NCBI GenBank assembly: GCA_049273835.1
Contig: JBASRM010000752.1
Coordinates: 1 to 16,670 of the forward strand
Reading direction: 5' to 3'
From: Onstottus_A sp049273835
GTDB lineage: Bacteria > Acidobacteriota > Blastocatellia > UBA7656
Length of the DNA stretch: 16,670 nucleotides
The notes beneath the pieces were generated by a model, which saw only the letters and a program-made list of their open reading frames with translations, ran no database searches and was not told the DNA's origin. Numbering within the stretch: position 1 is the stretch's first letter; every line of letters starts with the position of its first letter. Made by a program: the position numbers and the translations under genes. Below are positions 1 to 6,896 of this stretch, in pieces.

Positions 1-66
1 TCGGGAAACTTGCAAGTCCGGTTCTTAGGGGGCGGGGCGGTGGCAACATCGCCCGGCTACCCGGCC
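1..66 (+). mobile_element. 3' end of a group II intron (domain V 3' half and domain VI)
   Basis: The window opens inside a domain V-like hairpin: a GAAA loop at 4-7, then a descending strand with the two-base bulge and the conserved GTCCGGTTC at 16-24. Domain VI follows. Eight base pairs (35-42 with 47-54, one G-U) are closed by a GCAA tetraloop at 43-46. A lower stem pairs 28-30 with 60-62 and leaves A59 unpaired in CTACCC, where the branch-point adenosine belongs. In bacterial group II introns that A lies about 7-8 nt before the 3' splice site, so the intron should end near 65-68. The rest of the ribozyme and any reverse transcriptase would lie upstream of the window. This rests on structural pattern recognition; the exact 3' boundary is uncertain. 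Confidence 0.72.
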
Positions 67-115
67 ATTCAATTGTATCTAATCTATTTCAACCGCAGGA
101 ATTAAGAGGGGATCT

Positions 116-730
116 ATGAGGGGAAAAATAACTATCTTCATCGATGGGAACAATTTATTTCACGCAGCACGGTCGGTGGGTGTTGAGATTGACTATGCTA
201 AGTTTTTGAATTTTCTCCGTAACGATTCACCGCTTCTTCGAGCGTTCTTCTACACTGGAGTCGACGAAAAAGCTGAGCGCCAGCAGGGGTTCCTGCTGTG
301 GATGCGCAGAAACGGTTATCGGGTGGTGGAGAAAGAACTAAAAACGTACGCTGACGGCACAAAGAAGGCAAATCTCGACGTGGAAATCGCGGTTGATATG
401 CTTTCGCTCGCCGATAAGTACGACACCGCGGTGCTGGTATCCGGCGATGAAGACTTTGCCTACGCAATAAATGCGGTCGCTTACAAGGGTGTGCGAGTCG
501 AACTGGCCGGGTTCCGCAGCAACACAAGCCCACGCCTGATCGACGTCGCCGACCAGTTTATAGAGCTTGACTCCCACATCGAGGAGATCACAAAAGCCGA
601 CAGCCGTTACAGCGGCCATAACCATCACTCGGGCAGCCACTTCGTCACGGGCCGGAACAGTGGCGCGTTCACACGAGTTCAAGACGAAGGCGAAACAGAA
701 GTTAGCCGCGAAGCTGCGGTGGAGCGCTAA
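116..730 (+). CDS. NYN domain protein (LabA/DUF88 family, PIN-like putative RNase)
   Basis: This 204-residue protein has a NYN (PIN-like) fold over roughly residues 4-152. Visible acidic motifs are FIDGNN (Asp10), DVEIAVDM (Asp88, Asp94) and SGDEDF (Asp111, Asp113). This is the metal-binding pattern expected of a single-strand RNA or tRNA-directed nuclease, but substrates of this subfamily are generally unknown. Residues 153-204 are polar, His- and Ser-rich and probably disordered. The ATG follows a purine-rich AAGAGGGG that serves as ribosome binding site. The gene lies about 50 bp after the 3' end of a group II intron and converges on oppF. Family assignment is strong; nuclease activity is inferred from the family. 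Confidence 0.88.
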   Translation: MRGKITIFIDGNNLFHAARSVGVEIDYAKFLNFLRNDSPLLRAFFYTGVDEKAERQQGFLLWMRRNGYRVVEKELKTYADGTKKANLDVEIAVDMLSLADKYDTAVLVSGDEDFAYAINAVAYKGVRVELAGFRSNTSPRLIDVADQFIELDSHIEEITKADSRYSGHNHHSGSHFVTGRNSGAFTRVQDEGETEVSREAAVER

Positions 731-832
731 GCTTTCGACGAATTCATTGCCGGCGTAGCCGATCTCATAGTCTCCAAACTTACCGAAGAAGTCTGGGCGA
801 GTTGTGCTCATACTTGCGGAAGGCCGGCGGAA

Positions 833-1906
833 TCACGGTCGCTTCGGAGCCAGCGTTGCGGATACGTCGGTGCGGATGCAAGCCACCCGATGGCCGGGAG
901 CGATCTCCAGTAGCGGCGGTTTCGCGAGTTTGCATTCTTCGATTACTATCGGGCATCGCGTGTGAAAGCGGCAGCCTTCCGGAGGATTGATTGGAGTTGG
1001 GACGTCTCCCTGTAAGCGAACTCGCTGACGCTTCTTACGCGGGACCGGCACTGGTATAGAAGACAACAATGCCTGAGTATACGGGTGCAGCGGGTTAACA
1101 AAAATCTCTTCAGCCTCAGCCTCTTCGACTATCTCACCCAGATACATCACTGCGACACGATCCGAAATATGTTTGACTACCGCGAGGTCGTGCGCGATGA
1201 AAAGATACGTTAGGTCCAATCGCTGCTGAAGCTCGCGGAGGAGGTTCAGTATCTGGGCTTGAATCGAAACATCGAGAGCGGACACCGCTTCGTCACATAC
1301 GATTAGCTTGGGGCTTAGCGCTAACGCCCTGGCTATACCTACGCGCTGACGCTGCCCGCCTGAAAACTCGTGAGGGTAGCGGCTCGCGTGCTCCGGGCTG
1401 AGCCCTACAAGATTGAGAAGCTCATCAACCCGCTCGCGTGCGCGTCTCCGATACGCTGGCGTTTCTGCAGCCTTTCTTACGCCAAGTGAATCTGTCACCG
1501 AAGTGCCTTGTGGTTCATCGCTGTTCTGCGAATAGATCCCGTGAACCAAAATCGGCTCTTCAAGGGTCGCTCCTACGGTCATCCGCGGATTCAGAGAACC
1601 GTAAGGGTCTTGAAAGATGATTTGCATTTGACGACGCAGCCCGCGCATCTCGCGCGGACCTATTGAGAACACATCGTGACCGTCGAAGACTACGCGGCCG
1701 GAAGTGGGCTCTATTAGTCTTAGAATCGTACGACCGGCGGTCGTTTTTCCGCAGCCGGACTCGCCCACCAGACCCAGCGTTTTTCCGCGCGGGATTGAAA
1801 AAGAGATCCCGTCCACCGCCCGAACGTATCCGACAGTCGTTGGCACAACGCCCTTTCGAATCGGGTAGTGCTTGACCAGATTTTCGACGATAAGGATGTC
1901 TTCCAT
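833..1906 (-). CDS. oppF: Oligopeptide/dipeptide ABC transporter ATP-binding protein (OppF/DppF-like)
   Basis: A 357-residue cytoplasmic ATPase of the peptide/nickel importer class, expected to work as a heterodimer with OppD under two membrane permeases. Visible motifs: Walker A GESGCGKTT (48-56), Q-loop Gln99, signature FSGGQRQR (181-188), Walker B LIVCDE (201-206, catalytic Glu206), and switch His239. The C-terminal peptide-transporter extension carries four Cys (312, 318, 325, 343), in the spacing that binds an iron-sulfur cluster in some OppD/DppD proteins; whether it does so here is unknown. A polar insertion at about 122-152 makes the helical subdomain longer than in E. coli DppF. The start codon directly abuts heptamer repeat locus A and has no clear Shine-Dalgarno. 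Opp versus Dpp specificity cannot be decided. Confidence 0.93.
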   Translation of the reverse strand: MEDILIVENLVKHYPIRKGVVPTTVGYVRAVDGISFSIPRGKTLGLVGESGCGKTTAGRTILRLIEPTSGRVVFDGHDVFSIGPREMRGLRRQMQIIFQDPYGSLNPRMTVGATLEEPILVHGIYSQNSDEPQGTSVTDSLGVRKAAETPAYRRRARERVDELLNLVGLSPEHASRYPHEFSGGQRQRVGIARALALSPKLIVCDEAVSALDVSIQAQILNLLRELQQRLDLTYLFIAHDLAVVKHISDRVAVMYLGEIVEEAEAEEIFVNPLHPYTQALLSSIPVPVPRKKRQRVRLQGDVPTPINPPEGCRFHTRCPIVIEECKLAKPPLLEIAPGHRVACIRTDVSATLAPKRP

Positions 1907-1911
1907 AAAAA

Positions 1912-2114
1912 GGTGGCCAGTGGTCGGTGGCCGGGTGGTCAGTCGTCAGTGGTCGGTGGTTAGTGGTGGTGGTTGGTGGTCAGTGGTGGTGGTTGGTAGT
2001 CGGCGGTCGTTACTCGTTACTGAAATTCATCGCACCAATGGACCAACTACCACCCACCCGCCACTGACCACTGTCCACCGACAACTCACCGCCGGCCACC
2101 GGACACCGAACACT
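1912..2114. repeat. Heptamer inverted repeat, locus A (oppD-oppF gap)
   Basis: The left arm on the + strand is a run of heptamers close to AGTGGTC or GGTGGTC: 1912-1932, then after one extra G 1934-1968, then degenerate to about 2000. The right arm holds the complementary heptamers in uninterrupted register at 2066-2114 (GACCACT, GTCCACC, GACAACT, CACCGCC, GGCCACC, GGACACC, GAACACT). The central spacer has no obvious heptamers. The element fills almost the whole 213-bp gap between the oppD stop and the oppF start. A transcript would fold into a long imperfect hairpin. It resembles in principle the heptanucleotide STRR repeats known from cyanobacteria. Length and register make this the clearest member of the family seen here. 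Confidence 0.87.
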
Positions 2115-2119
2115 GTTGT

Positions 2120-3151
2120 TCACACTGATCCACGAGTCATCTTCCCAACCTGTTCAGCGAAGTGACACGCTGCGTGGTGATCCGTCGCGATCTCTCGAAG
2201 CAACGGTTCCTCTAGGCATACTTCCTGGGCCATGGAGCAACGGGTGCGAAACCGGCAGCCCGACGGAAAGTCCAGGGGGCTGGGCACCGCTCCGGGGATC
2301 ACTGAAAGCTCTTTTTTCTTTTCGCCAAGCGTCGGCAGAGAACGAAACAACCCATGAGTGTACGGGTGCATAGGGGTTTCGAACAGCGGTCCGACGGGCG
2401 CCAGCTCGACGATCTTGCCGGCATACATCACCGCAACTCGATCGCAGGTTTCGGCAACAACCCCCAAATCGTGAGTGATAAGCAAAACCGACATGTTCAG
2501 CTCTTGTTGAAGCTCATTCAACAGCTCGAGTATTTGTGCCTGGATTGTTACGTCGAGCGCCGTTGTTGGCTCGTCAGCAATCAGCAAAGCCGGGCGGCAC
2601 ACTAGAGCCATAGCAATCATTGCCCGTTGTTTCATACCGCCCGACAGTTGATGCGGATACTCATCAAACCGGGTCTCCGGGGACGGAATCCCGACGCGCT
2701 GCAACATCTCGATCGCCGTCGCGCGGGCTTCGCGGCGGGTCGTATTGCGATGCTCGCGAATCGCTTCAGTTATCTGCGCCCCGATAGACATTATCGGGTT
2801 GAGGGAGGACATCGGTTCCTGAAAGACCATCGATATCAAATTCCCTCGCACTCGACGCATTGCCTTGTCATTCAATGCCAAAAGGTTCTCGGCTCTAAAG
2901 TTGATCTCGCCGCTTGCATACTCGGCGGGAGGTTCGGGCAAAAGCTTGACAATCGAGTATGCGGTGACTGACTTGCCACACCCGCTCTCGCCTACCAGCC
3001 CCAGGGTTTCGCCTGTCGCTATGTCGAAGCCGACGCCATCGACCGCCTTCAGTAAGCCGTCCTCAGTGTGAAAATAAACTCTCAGGTTGGAGACCGACAG
3101 GAGATTTGGGGGGTTGGATTTTGGATTCTGGATTTCCGGTGTTGGGATCAT
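2120..3151 (-). CDS. oppD: Oligopeptide/dipeptide ABC transporter ATP-binding protein (OppD/DppD-like)
   Basis: A 343-residue ATPase partner of the downstream OppF-like protein. Motifs: Walker A GESGCGKS (54-61), signature LSGGMKQR (169-176), Walker B LLIADEP (189-195, Glu194), switch His227. The C-terminal peptide-transporter domain has Cys299, 305, 312 and 329, again fitting the iron-sulfur site described in some OppD proteins. Family homology begins at about residue 18 (LLSVSNLRVYF). Residues 7-16 (IQNPKSNPPN) are translated from the left arm of heptamer repeat locus B. No ATG, GTG or TTG exists between the ATG at 3151 and the domain, so that ATG is the only usual start, although no strong ribosome site precedes it. 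It is separated from the EIIA gene by 71 bp. Confidence 0.93.
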   Translation of the reverse strand: MIPTPEIQNPKSNPPNLLSVSNLRVYFHTEDGLLKAVDGVGFDIATGETLGLVGESGCGKSVTAYSIVKLLPEPPAEYASGEINFRAENLLALNDKAMRRVRGNLISMVFQEPMSSLNPIMSIGAQITEAIREHRNTTRREARATAIEMLQRVGIPSPETRFDEYPHQLSGGMKQRAMIAMALVCRPALLIADEPTTALDVTIQAQILELLNELQQELNMSVLLITHDLGVVAETCDRVAVMYAGKIVELAPVGPLFETPMHPYTHGLFRSLPTLGEKKKELSVIPGAVPSPLDFPSGCRFRTRCSMAQEVCLEEPLLREIATDHHAACHFAEQVGKMTRGSV

Positions 3152-3222
3152 GCTTCAACTCAAGTGCCACACAGCTCTAACTTCGCGTGTTAATCGCAGC
3201 TCAATCGGAATCCAAAATCGAT
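3112..3222. repeat. Heptamer inverted repeat, locus B (EIIA-oppD gap, enters oppD)
   Basis: Left-arm heptamers on the + strand are GGTTGGA, TTTTGGA, TTCTGGA and TTTCCGG at 3112-3139. The right arm is CAATCGG, AATCCAA and AATCGAT at 3202-3222, whose reverse complement matches the left arm with few mismatches. The right arm ends at the EIIA stop codon. The left arm lies inside the oppD reading frame, and the loop region contains the oppD start codon. Confidence 0.72.
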
Positions 3223-3636
3223 TCACTTCTTTTTTGGCGGGAGTATCTCGCTCGCGAGGTGAATTTGCTCCTGCCCTTGATCTCGAACCCGGCGCGCAAG
3301 TTCGGGCAGGGTCTCGTCCTTTTCCTGTGTCGCCAACTTGATCACCATCGGCAGGTTCACGCCGGTGACCACCTCGACCGGCGCGCGGTCCAAAAAGCTG
3401 GCAGCGAGGTTGGTGGGTGTCCCTCCGAACATGTCGGTAAGCAATAACACACCCCCGCCGGCGTCCACCCGCTGAATAGCGCGTTCGATCTCCTCCCGGG
3501 CAACGTCGACGTCGTCATGCCAGCCGATCGAGATCGCAGTGATATGGTTTATCTCACCGACAATCATCTCCGCCGCCGAGACCAGCTCGTTTGCCAATTG
3601 TCCGTGAGTAACGATTACTCCGCCGATCATAGTCAT
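3223..3636 (-). CDS. PTS EIIA component, mannose (PTS-Man) family
   Basis: A 137-residue single-domain protein matching the mannose-family EIIA fold. The N-terminus runs from a hydrophobic strand into VTHG, with His11 as the expected phosphorylation site. Further family motifs are LLTDMFGGTPTN (residues 65-76) and VVTGVNLPM. EIIA-Man accepts phosphate from HPr. With no EIIB or EIIC genes nearby it is more likely regulatory than part of a sugar permease. Its ATG overlaps the rapZ stop by 4 nt (ATGA at 3633-3636), so translation is coupled. In E. coli the equivalent place in the rpoN cluster holds EIIA-Ntr (ptsN), which has a different fold. Genes for HPr and EI are not in the window. Confidence 0.9.
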   Translation of the reverse strand: MTMIGGVIVTHGQLANELVSAAEMIVGEINHITAISIGWHDDVDVAREEIERAIQRVDAGGGVLLLTDMFGGTPTNLAASFLDRAPVEVVTGVNLPMVIKLATQEKDETLPELARRVRDQGQEQIHLASEILPPKKK

Positions 3637-4508
3637 GCTTGATACCGCTCCTCATCCTTTTGAGTGTCGCGGTGAGTCACCTTTGACTGGTATCCGAGCT
3701 CGTTCAATCGTTTATTGAGAGCTTCGGCGACCATTACCGACCGATGCCTGCCCCCGGTGCATCCGACACCAACGGTCAGATAGCTCTTTCCTTCGCGCTG
3801 AAACCGCGGCAGCAGGTACTCGAGTAAGTCCGCAAATCGCGCGATAGTATCTTCGACCTCACTCTCGGATTGCAAGTACTCTATCACTGCCGGGTCTCGC
3901 CCGGTGAGCGGTCTTAGTTCGGGAATGAAATGCGGATTAGGCAGAAACCTGACATCGAAAAGCATGTCCAGTCCGCGCGGTGAACCATGCCTGAACCCGA
4001 ATGACGAGATCGTAACATTCAACTCCTGCGCGCCGCCCTTCTCCGCGAAACGGTCCTTGATCACGTCGCGCAGGGTGTGCACCGTATGTTCTGAGGTATC
4101 GATTACGTGATCAGCGAGATCGCGAATCTCCGAGAGCAACTCGCGTTCTTGCCTGATCGCTTGAACGACGTTCTGATCAAGCAGCGGGTGCGGCCTCCGC
4201 GTCTCGCTATAACGCCGGAGGAGCACTTCGTCGTCCGCCTCCAGGAACAGGACGGTGACGTTGACCCCTCTGTCTCTCAGTTCCTGGTGTATTCGCGGAA
4301 ACACGCTCAGGAACTCGCGCGAGCGCACGTCCACCACAAATGCGGTTCTTTCGATTTCTCTGGAGTCGTCACACAGTTTAACGAAGGTTGGGATAAGCTG
4401 GGCTGGAAGATTATCTATTGAAAAGTAGCCGAGGTCTTCAAACGCCTTGAGGGCCGAAGACATCCCCGAGCCAGACACTCCGGTTATTATGACGACCGAA
4501 ACAGGCAT
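3633..4508 (-). CDS. rapZ: RapZ/YvcJ family nucleotide-binding protein (RNase adapter)
   Basis: A 291-residue member of the RapZ (YhbJ/YvcJ) family. In E. coli RapZ presents the small RNA GlmZ to RNase E and senses glucosamine-6-phosphate; that role cannot be assumed here. The N-terminal P-loop region begins GVSGSGMSS (10-18), with Met16 in place of the canonical Lys; the codon is an unambiguous ATG. The rest of the N domain is normal (FEDLGYFSIDNLP, VVDVRSRE). The conserved C domain has FDVRFLPNP (184-192) and GCTGGRHRS (249-257), the region linked to metabolite and RNA binding. Full length for the family. The gene overlaps EIIA by 4 nt and is separated from hpf by repeat locus C. Confidence 0.94.
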   Translation of the reverse strand: MPVSVVIITGVSGSGMSSALKAFEDLGYFSIDNLPAQLIPTFVKLCDDSREIERTAFVVDVRSREFLSVFPRIHQELRDRGVNVTVLFLEADDEVLLRRYSETRRPHPLLDQNVVQAIRQERELLSEIRDLADHVIDTSEHTVHTLRDVIKDRFAEKGGAQELNVTISSFGFRHGSPRGLDMLFDVRFLPNPHFIPELRPLTGRDPAVIEYLQSESEVEDTIARFADLLEYLLPRFQREGKSYLTVGVGCTGGRHRSVMVAEALNKRLNELGYQSKVTHRDTQKDEERYQA

Positions 4509-4516
4509 ATGAACTC

Positions 4517-4584
4517 GGAAGGCGGAAAGCGGTGAGCCGAAAACGGCAGCTTCTTCCTCCGTTCTGCCTTCTGCTTACTGTTTT
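4517..4584. repeat. Heptamer inverted repeat, locus C (hpf-rapZ gap)
   Basis: Left-arm heptamers on the + strand are GGAAGGC, GGAAAGC, GGTGAGC and CGAAAAC (4517-4544). The right arm reads CCTCCGT, TCTGCCT, TCTGCTT and ACTGTTT (4557-4584), complementary to the same word with substitutions. The repeat occupies nearly all of the 76-bp gap: the right arm touches the hpf stop codon and the left arm begins 9 nt from the rapZ start. Confidence 0.75.
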
Positions 4585-5118
4585 TCACGGTTCGATCAAG
4601 CCGAAGTTGCCGTCAGTGCGGTTGTAGAGAACGCCAACCTTGTTGGTTTCAGCATCGCGAAAGACGATGAACTGATCATCCGAGTCGGCCAGCAAAATCG
4701 CGGCTTCTTCCGGGGTCATCGGCTTCACCCGGTAGCGTCGCTGAGGAACGATACGTGGGGCATTTGGGGCCGCTTCTATAGTGCCGCCAGGCACGGGCGC
4801 AACCGCCTTCGCCGGTTGGCGACCGCGCTTCCTCGCTTGAAACTTCTCTTTTAGCCGGAGCCCTTGCTTTTGAACTCTTGAAGCCGCTGCAGCTACCGAC
4901 TGGGTCAGGTCGGCGTTCTCGCTGACGGCAGTGAAAACGTTATCGCGCCAATATACCACGATCTCAGTTCGCTTGCGGTGCTTCTCGGCCGACACGGTGA
5001 TGTGCGCTCTGATTGGCGCCGAATCAAGCACTCTATCGAGTTTTCGAAGCTCCTTTCGAACTAGGCCCTCTACCGCCGGTGTTATCTCAATATGGCGACC
5101 GGTGAACTCGAATTCCAT
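4585..5118 (-). CDS. hpf: Ribosome hibernation promoting factor, long form
   Basis: A 177-residue long-form HPF. Residues 1-95 form the S30AE domain (starts MEFEFTGRHIEITPAV) that binds the decoding centre of the 30S subunit. A basic, Pro/Ala-rich linker spans about 96-128. Residues 129-177 are the C-terminal dimerisation domain (MTPEEAAILL, FIVFRDAETNKVGVLYNR, DGNFGLIEP) that pairs two 70S ribosomes into a 100S particle. Short HPF such as that of E. coli lacks the last part. The ATG is preceded by AGAGGGAG at good spacing. The position after rpoN is conserved in many Gram-negative bacteria. Confidence 0.95.
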   Translation of the reverse strand: MEFEFTGRHIEITPAVEGLVRKELRKLDRVLDSAPIRAHITVSAEKHRKRTEIVVYWRDNVFTAVSENADLTQSVAAAASRVQKQGLRLKEKFQARKRGRQPAKAVAPVPGGTIEAAPNAPRIVPQRRYRVKPMTPEEAAILLADSDDQFIVFRDAETNKVGVLYNRTDGNFGLIEP

Positions 5119-5136
5119 TTATTATTCTCCCTCTTG

Positions 5137-5221
5137 ATGTGCGGTTTGCGGGATTTGCCGGTGTCGTTTTCATCTGGATTGCCGGCTCTGTTTCCAAGAT
5201 CCGCAATCCGAAGTACGCAAT
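5137..5221. repeat. Heptamer inverted repeat, locus D (rpoN-hpf gap)
   Basis: Left arm on the + strand: ATGTGCG, GTTTGCG, GGATTTG (5137-5157). Right arm: CCGCAAT, CCGAAGT, ACGCAAT (5201-5221), whose reverse complement gives ATTGCGT, ACTTCGG, ATTGCGG. A further GGATTGCCGG sits in the spacer near 5177. The right arm ends 3 nt from the rpoN stop codon; the left arm ends just upstream of the hpf ribosome binding site. Shorter and more degenerate than locus A. Confidence 0.68.
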
Positions 5222-5224
5222 TGA

Positions 5225-6796
5225 TCAGACGATGGCGCGCCGCTCTCGCGACCCGGGGATGCGCATCTGGTCGCGATATTTTGCGACGGTTCGACGGCTC
5301 ATTTTGACGCCGTCCCTGGCCAAACGTTTGGCTACTTCGTCGTCGGTAATGGGATGGTGGGGGTCTTCCATTTCGATCATTTTCTTGATCTTCAATTTGA
5401 GCACCCGCGTAGACACGTCCTCGCCGGTATCGCTCCTCATTCCCTCGGTGAAGAAGCGGCGGAGTTCGTAGACACCCTGCGGCGTGTTTACGTATTTGCG
5501 ATTGACTACACGGGAAACGGTGCTGAGGTGCATCCCGATGTCTTCGGCGATGTCCTTGAGCATCATTGGCTTCAATTGCTCGATGCCGTGATCGAGAAAG
5601 TCCCGCTGGCGTTCCACTATCGAATGGCAGACCCGATAGATTGTCTGCCGGCGGTGCTCGATGTTCTTCAACAGATCGACCGCCGACCGGAATCGCTCCT
5701 TGATGTAATCGCGAGTCTCCTTTGACGAGTCCTTGGATTCCATCATCTGGCGGTAAGTTCTGTTGATCCGCAGGTGCGGTAAGCCGTCATCTTCAAATCT
5801 GATGATGTAATCCTCACCAACCTTCTCGATCGTAACCTCCGGAACCACCGGCTGCGCTTCGTCGGACGAATACTTGCGGCCCGGTTTTGGATCGAGTTTC
5901 TTGATGAACTCCATCTCCTCGAGTAACTGATCGAGAGGCACGCCAAGCGTTTTTGAAAGCTCGGGTAGTTTGTGAGTTTGCAGGCTCTCGAGATGGTCGC
6001 GCACCATCTGGGCGGCGAGCCGATCTCCCCAGCCGTAGTAATCGAGTTGGACAAGCAGTGATTCGCGCACATCGCGGGCTGCGCAACCGACCGGATCGAG
6101 ACGCTGCACAACGGCGACCGCTTGTTGGACAGTCTCCACCTCCCACGGACCCATCCCCGCGATCTCTTCAACCGTTGCATCCAGAAAGCCGGTGTTCTCA
6201 TCGAGGTTACCGATGATAGCCTCGCCGGCCGCTCGCACTTCCTCTGAGCACTCGGTCAAATGGAGCTGCCATATGAGTTGCTCACACAACGAGTCGCGCC
6301 GCGTGAGCATATTCTCGAACGACACGTCGTCCTTCGCCTCGTATTCGTGGGTCTTGTAACCTGGATCAAGATACTCCTCAAACGTAGAGCCGAAATCGAC
6401 CTCTTGAAATGGATCCCGTTCGCGCTCAGGTTCTGCTTCGCCGTCGACCGGGGCGGCTTCAATCGTGGTGGTGACATTCAGAGGTTCTGTTGAAGAAGGT
6501 TGTTCCGCGAGAGCCGCATCCAGCGGTCCGGTTTGGGCCGGGGCCGGCTCGGCGGGGCTGGTGAAGTCGGCGGTCGTAGCATCAACCGCTGCGAGCTCGT
6601 CGGCCAGCGGTGAGTTATCCTCGACTCCCTCCCCGGGGGCTACTTCGTCGAGCACAGGATTAGCGGCCAGTTCGGTCTGGACCATGTCGGCGAGTTCGAG
6701 CTTGGTCATCGCCAGCAGCTCGATCCGCTGCCGCATCTGCGGCGTCAGCACCAACCGCTGTGAGAGGCTTGTTGAGAGATGTGGCTTGACCGACAT
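5225..6796 (-). CDS. rpoN: RNA polymerase sigma-54 factor
   Basis: A 523-residue sigma-54, which directs RNA polymerase to -24/-12 promoters and needs AAA+ activators to open DNA. Region I (residues 1-50, SLSQRLVLTPQMRQRIELL) is the Gln/Leu-rich activator-response segment. An acidic, Pro/Ala-rich region II spans about 55-135. The core-binding domain follows. A helix-turn-helix lies near MLKDIAEDIGMHLSTVSRVV. The RpoN box SRRTVAKYRD (500-509) near the C-terminus reads the -24 element. The length is a little above the E. coli protein, mostly in region II. Immediate neighbours are lptB upstream and hpf downstream, as in many Proteobacteria. No strong ribosome site precedes the ATG. Confidence 0.97.
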   Translation of the reverse strand: MSVKPHLSTSLSQRLVLTPQMRQRIELLAMTKLELADMVQTELAANPVLDEVAPGEGVEDNSPLADELAAVDATTADFTSPAEPAPAQTGPLDAALAEQPSSTEPLNVTTTIEAAPVDGEAEPERERDPFQEVDFGSTFEEYLDPGYKTHEYEAKDDVSFENMLTRRDSLCEQLIWQLHLTECSEEVRAAGEAIIGNLDENTGFLDATVEEIAGMGPWEVETVQQAVAVVQRLDPVGCAARDVRESLLVQLDYYGWGDRLAAQMVRDHLESLQTHKLPELSKTLGVPLDQLLEEMEFIKKLDPKPGRKYSSDEAQPVVPEVTIEKVGEDYIIRFEDDGLPHLRINRTYRQMMESKDSSKETRDYIKERFRSAVDLLKNIEHRRQTIYRVCHSIVERQRDFLDHGIEQLKPMMLKDIAEDIGMHLSTVSRVVNRKYVNTPQGVYELRRFFTEGMRSDTGEDVSTRVLKLKIKKMIEMEDPHHPITDDEVAKRLARDGVKMSRRTVAKYRDQMRIPGSRERRAIV

Positions 6797-6821
6797 AGCT
6801 AGTCAGAGGTTCGTGATCCTC

Positions 6822-6886
6822 GATCCGTCGTCCGTTGTTGATGATTGCCATTTTTTGCGGATAAGGTGGAACGGACAGCGGCAAAA
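6822..6886. repeat. Possible heptamer inverted repeat, locus F (lptB-rpoN gap)
   Basis: Left side on the + strand: GATCCGT, CGTCCGT, TGTTGAT (6822-6842). Right side: GTGGAAC, GGACAGC, GGCAAAA (6866-6886), whose reverse complement contains GTCCGTT. The core GTCCGTT is shared and inverted, but only about two heptamers per arm are recognisable. This is the weakest member of the set. Confidence 0.45.
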
Positions 6887-6896
6887 AGGTCACAAA

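Noticed and set aside
338..811. A 157-residue minus-strand frame overlapping the NYN gene.
   Set aside because: Most of it is antisense to a well-supported NYN gene. Only the first 27 codons, in the gap, look coding-like, so it is kept as a low-interest finding and not as a CDS.
1912..2114. A CRISPR-like array.
   Set aside because: The units are 7 bp, degenerate, without spacers of uniform length, and the second half is inverted; no cas genes are present.
1872..2165. A 97-residue plus-strand frame rich in Trp-Ser-Val-Val repeats.
   Set aside because: It is the translation of heptamer repeat locus A in antisense to oppF and oppD ends; low-complexity, no ribosome site, no family.
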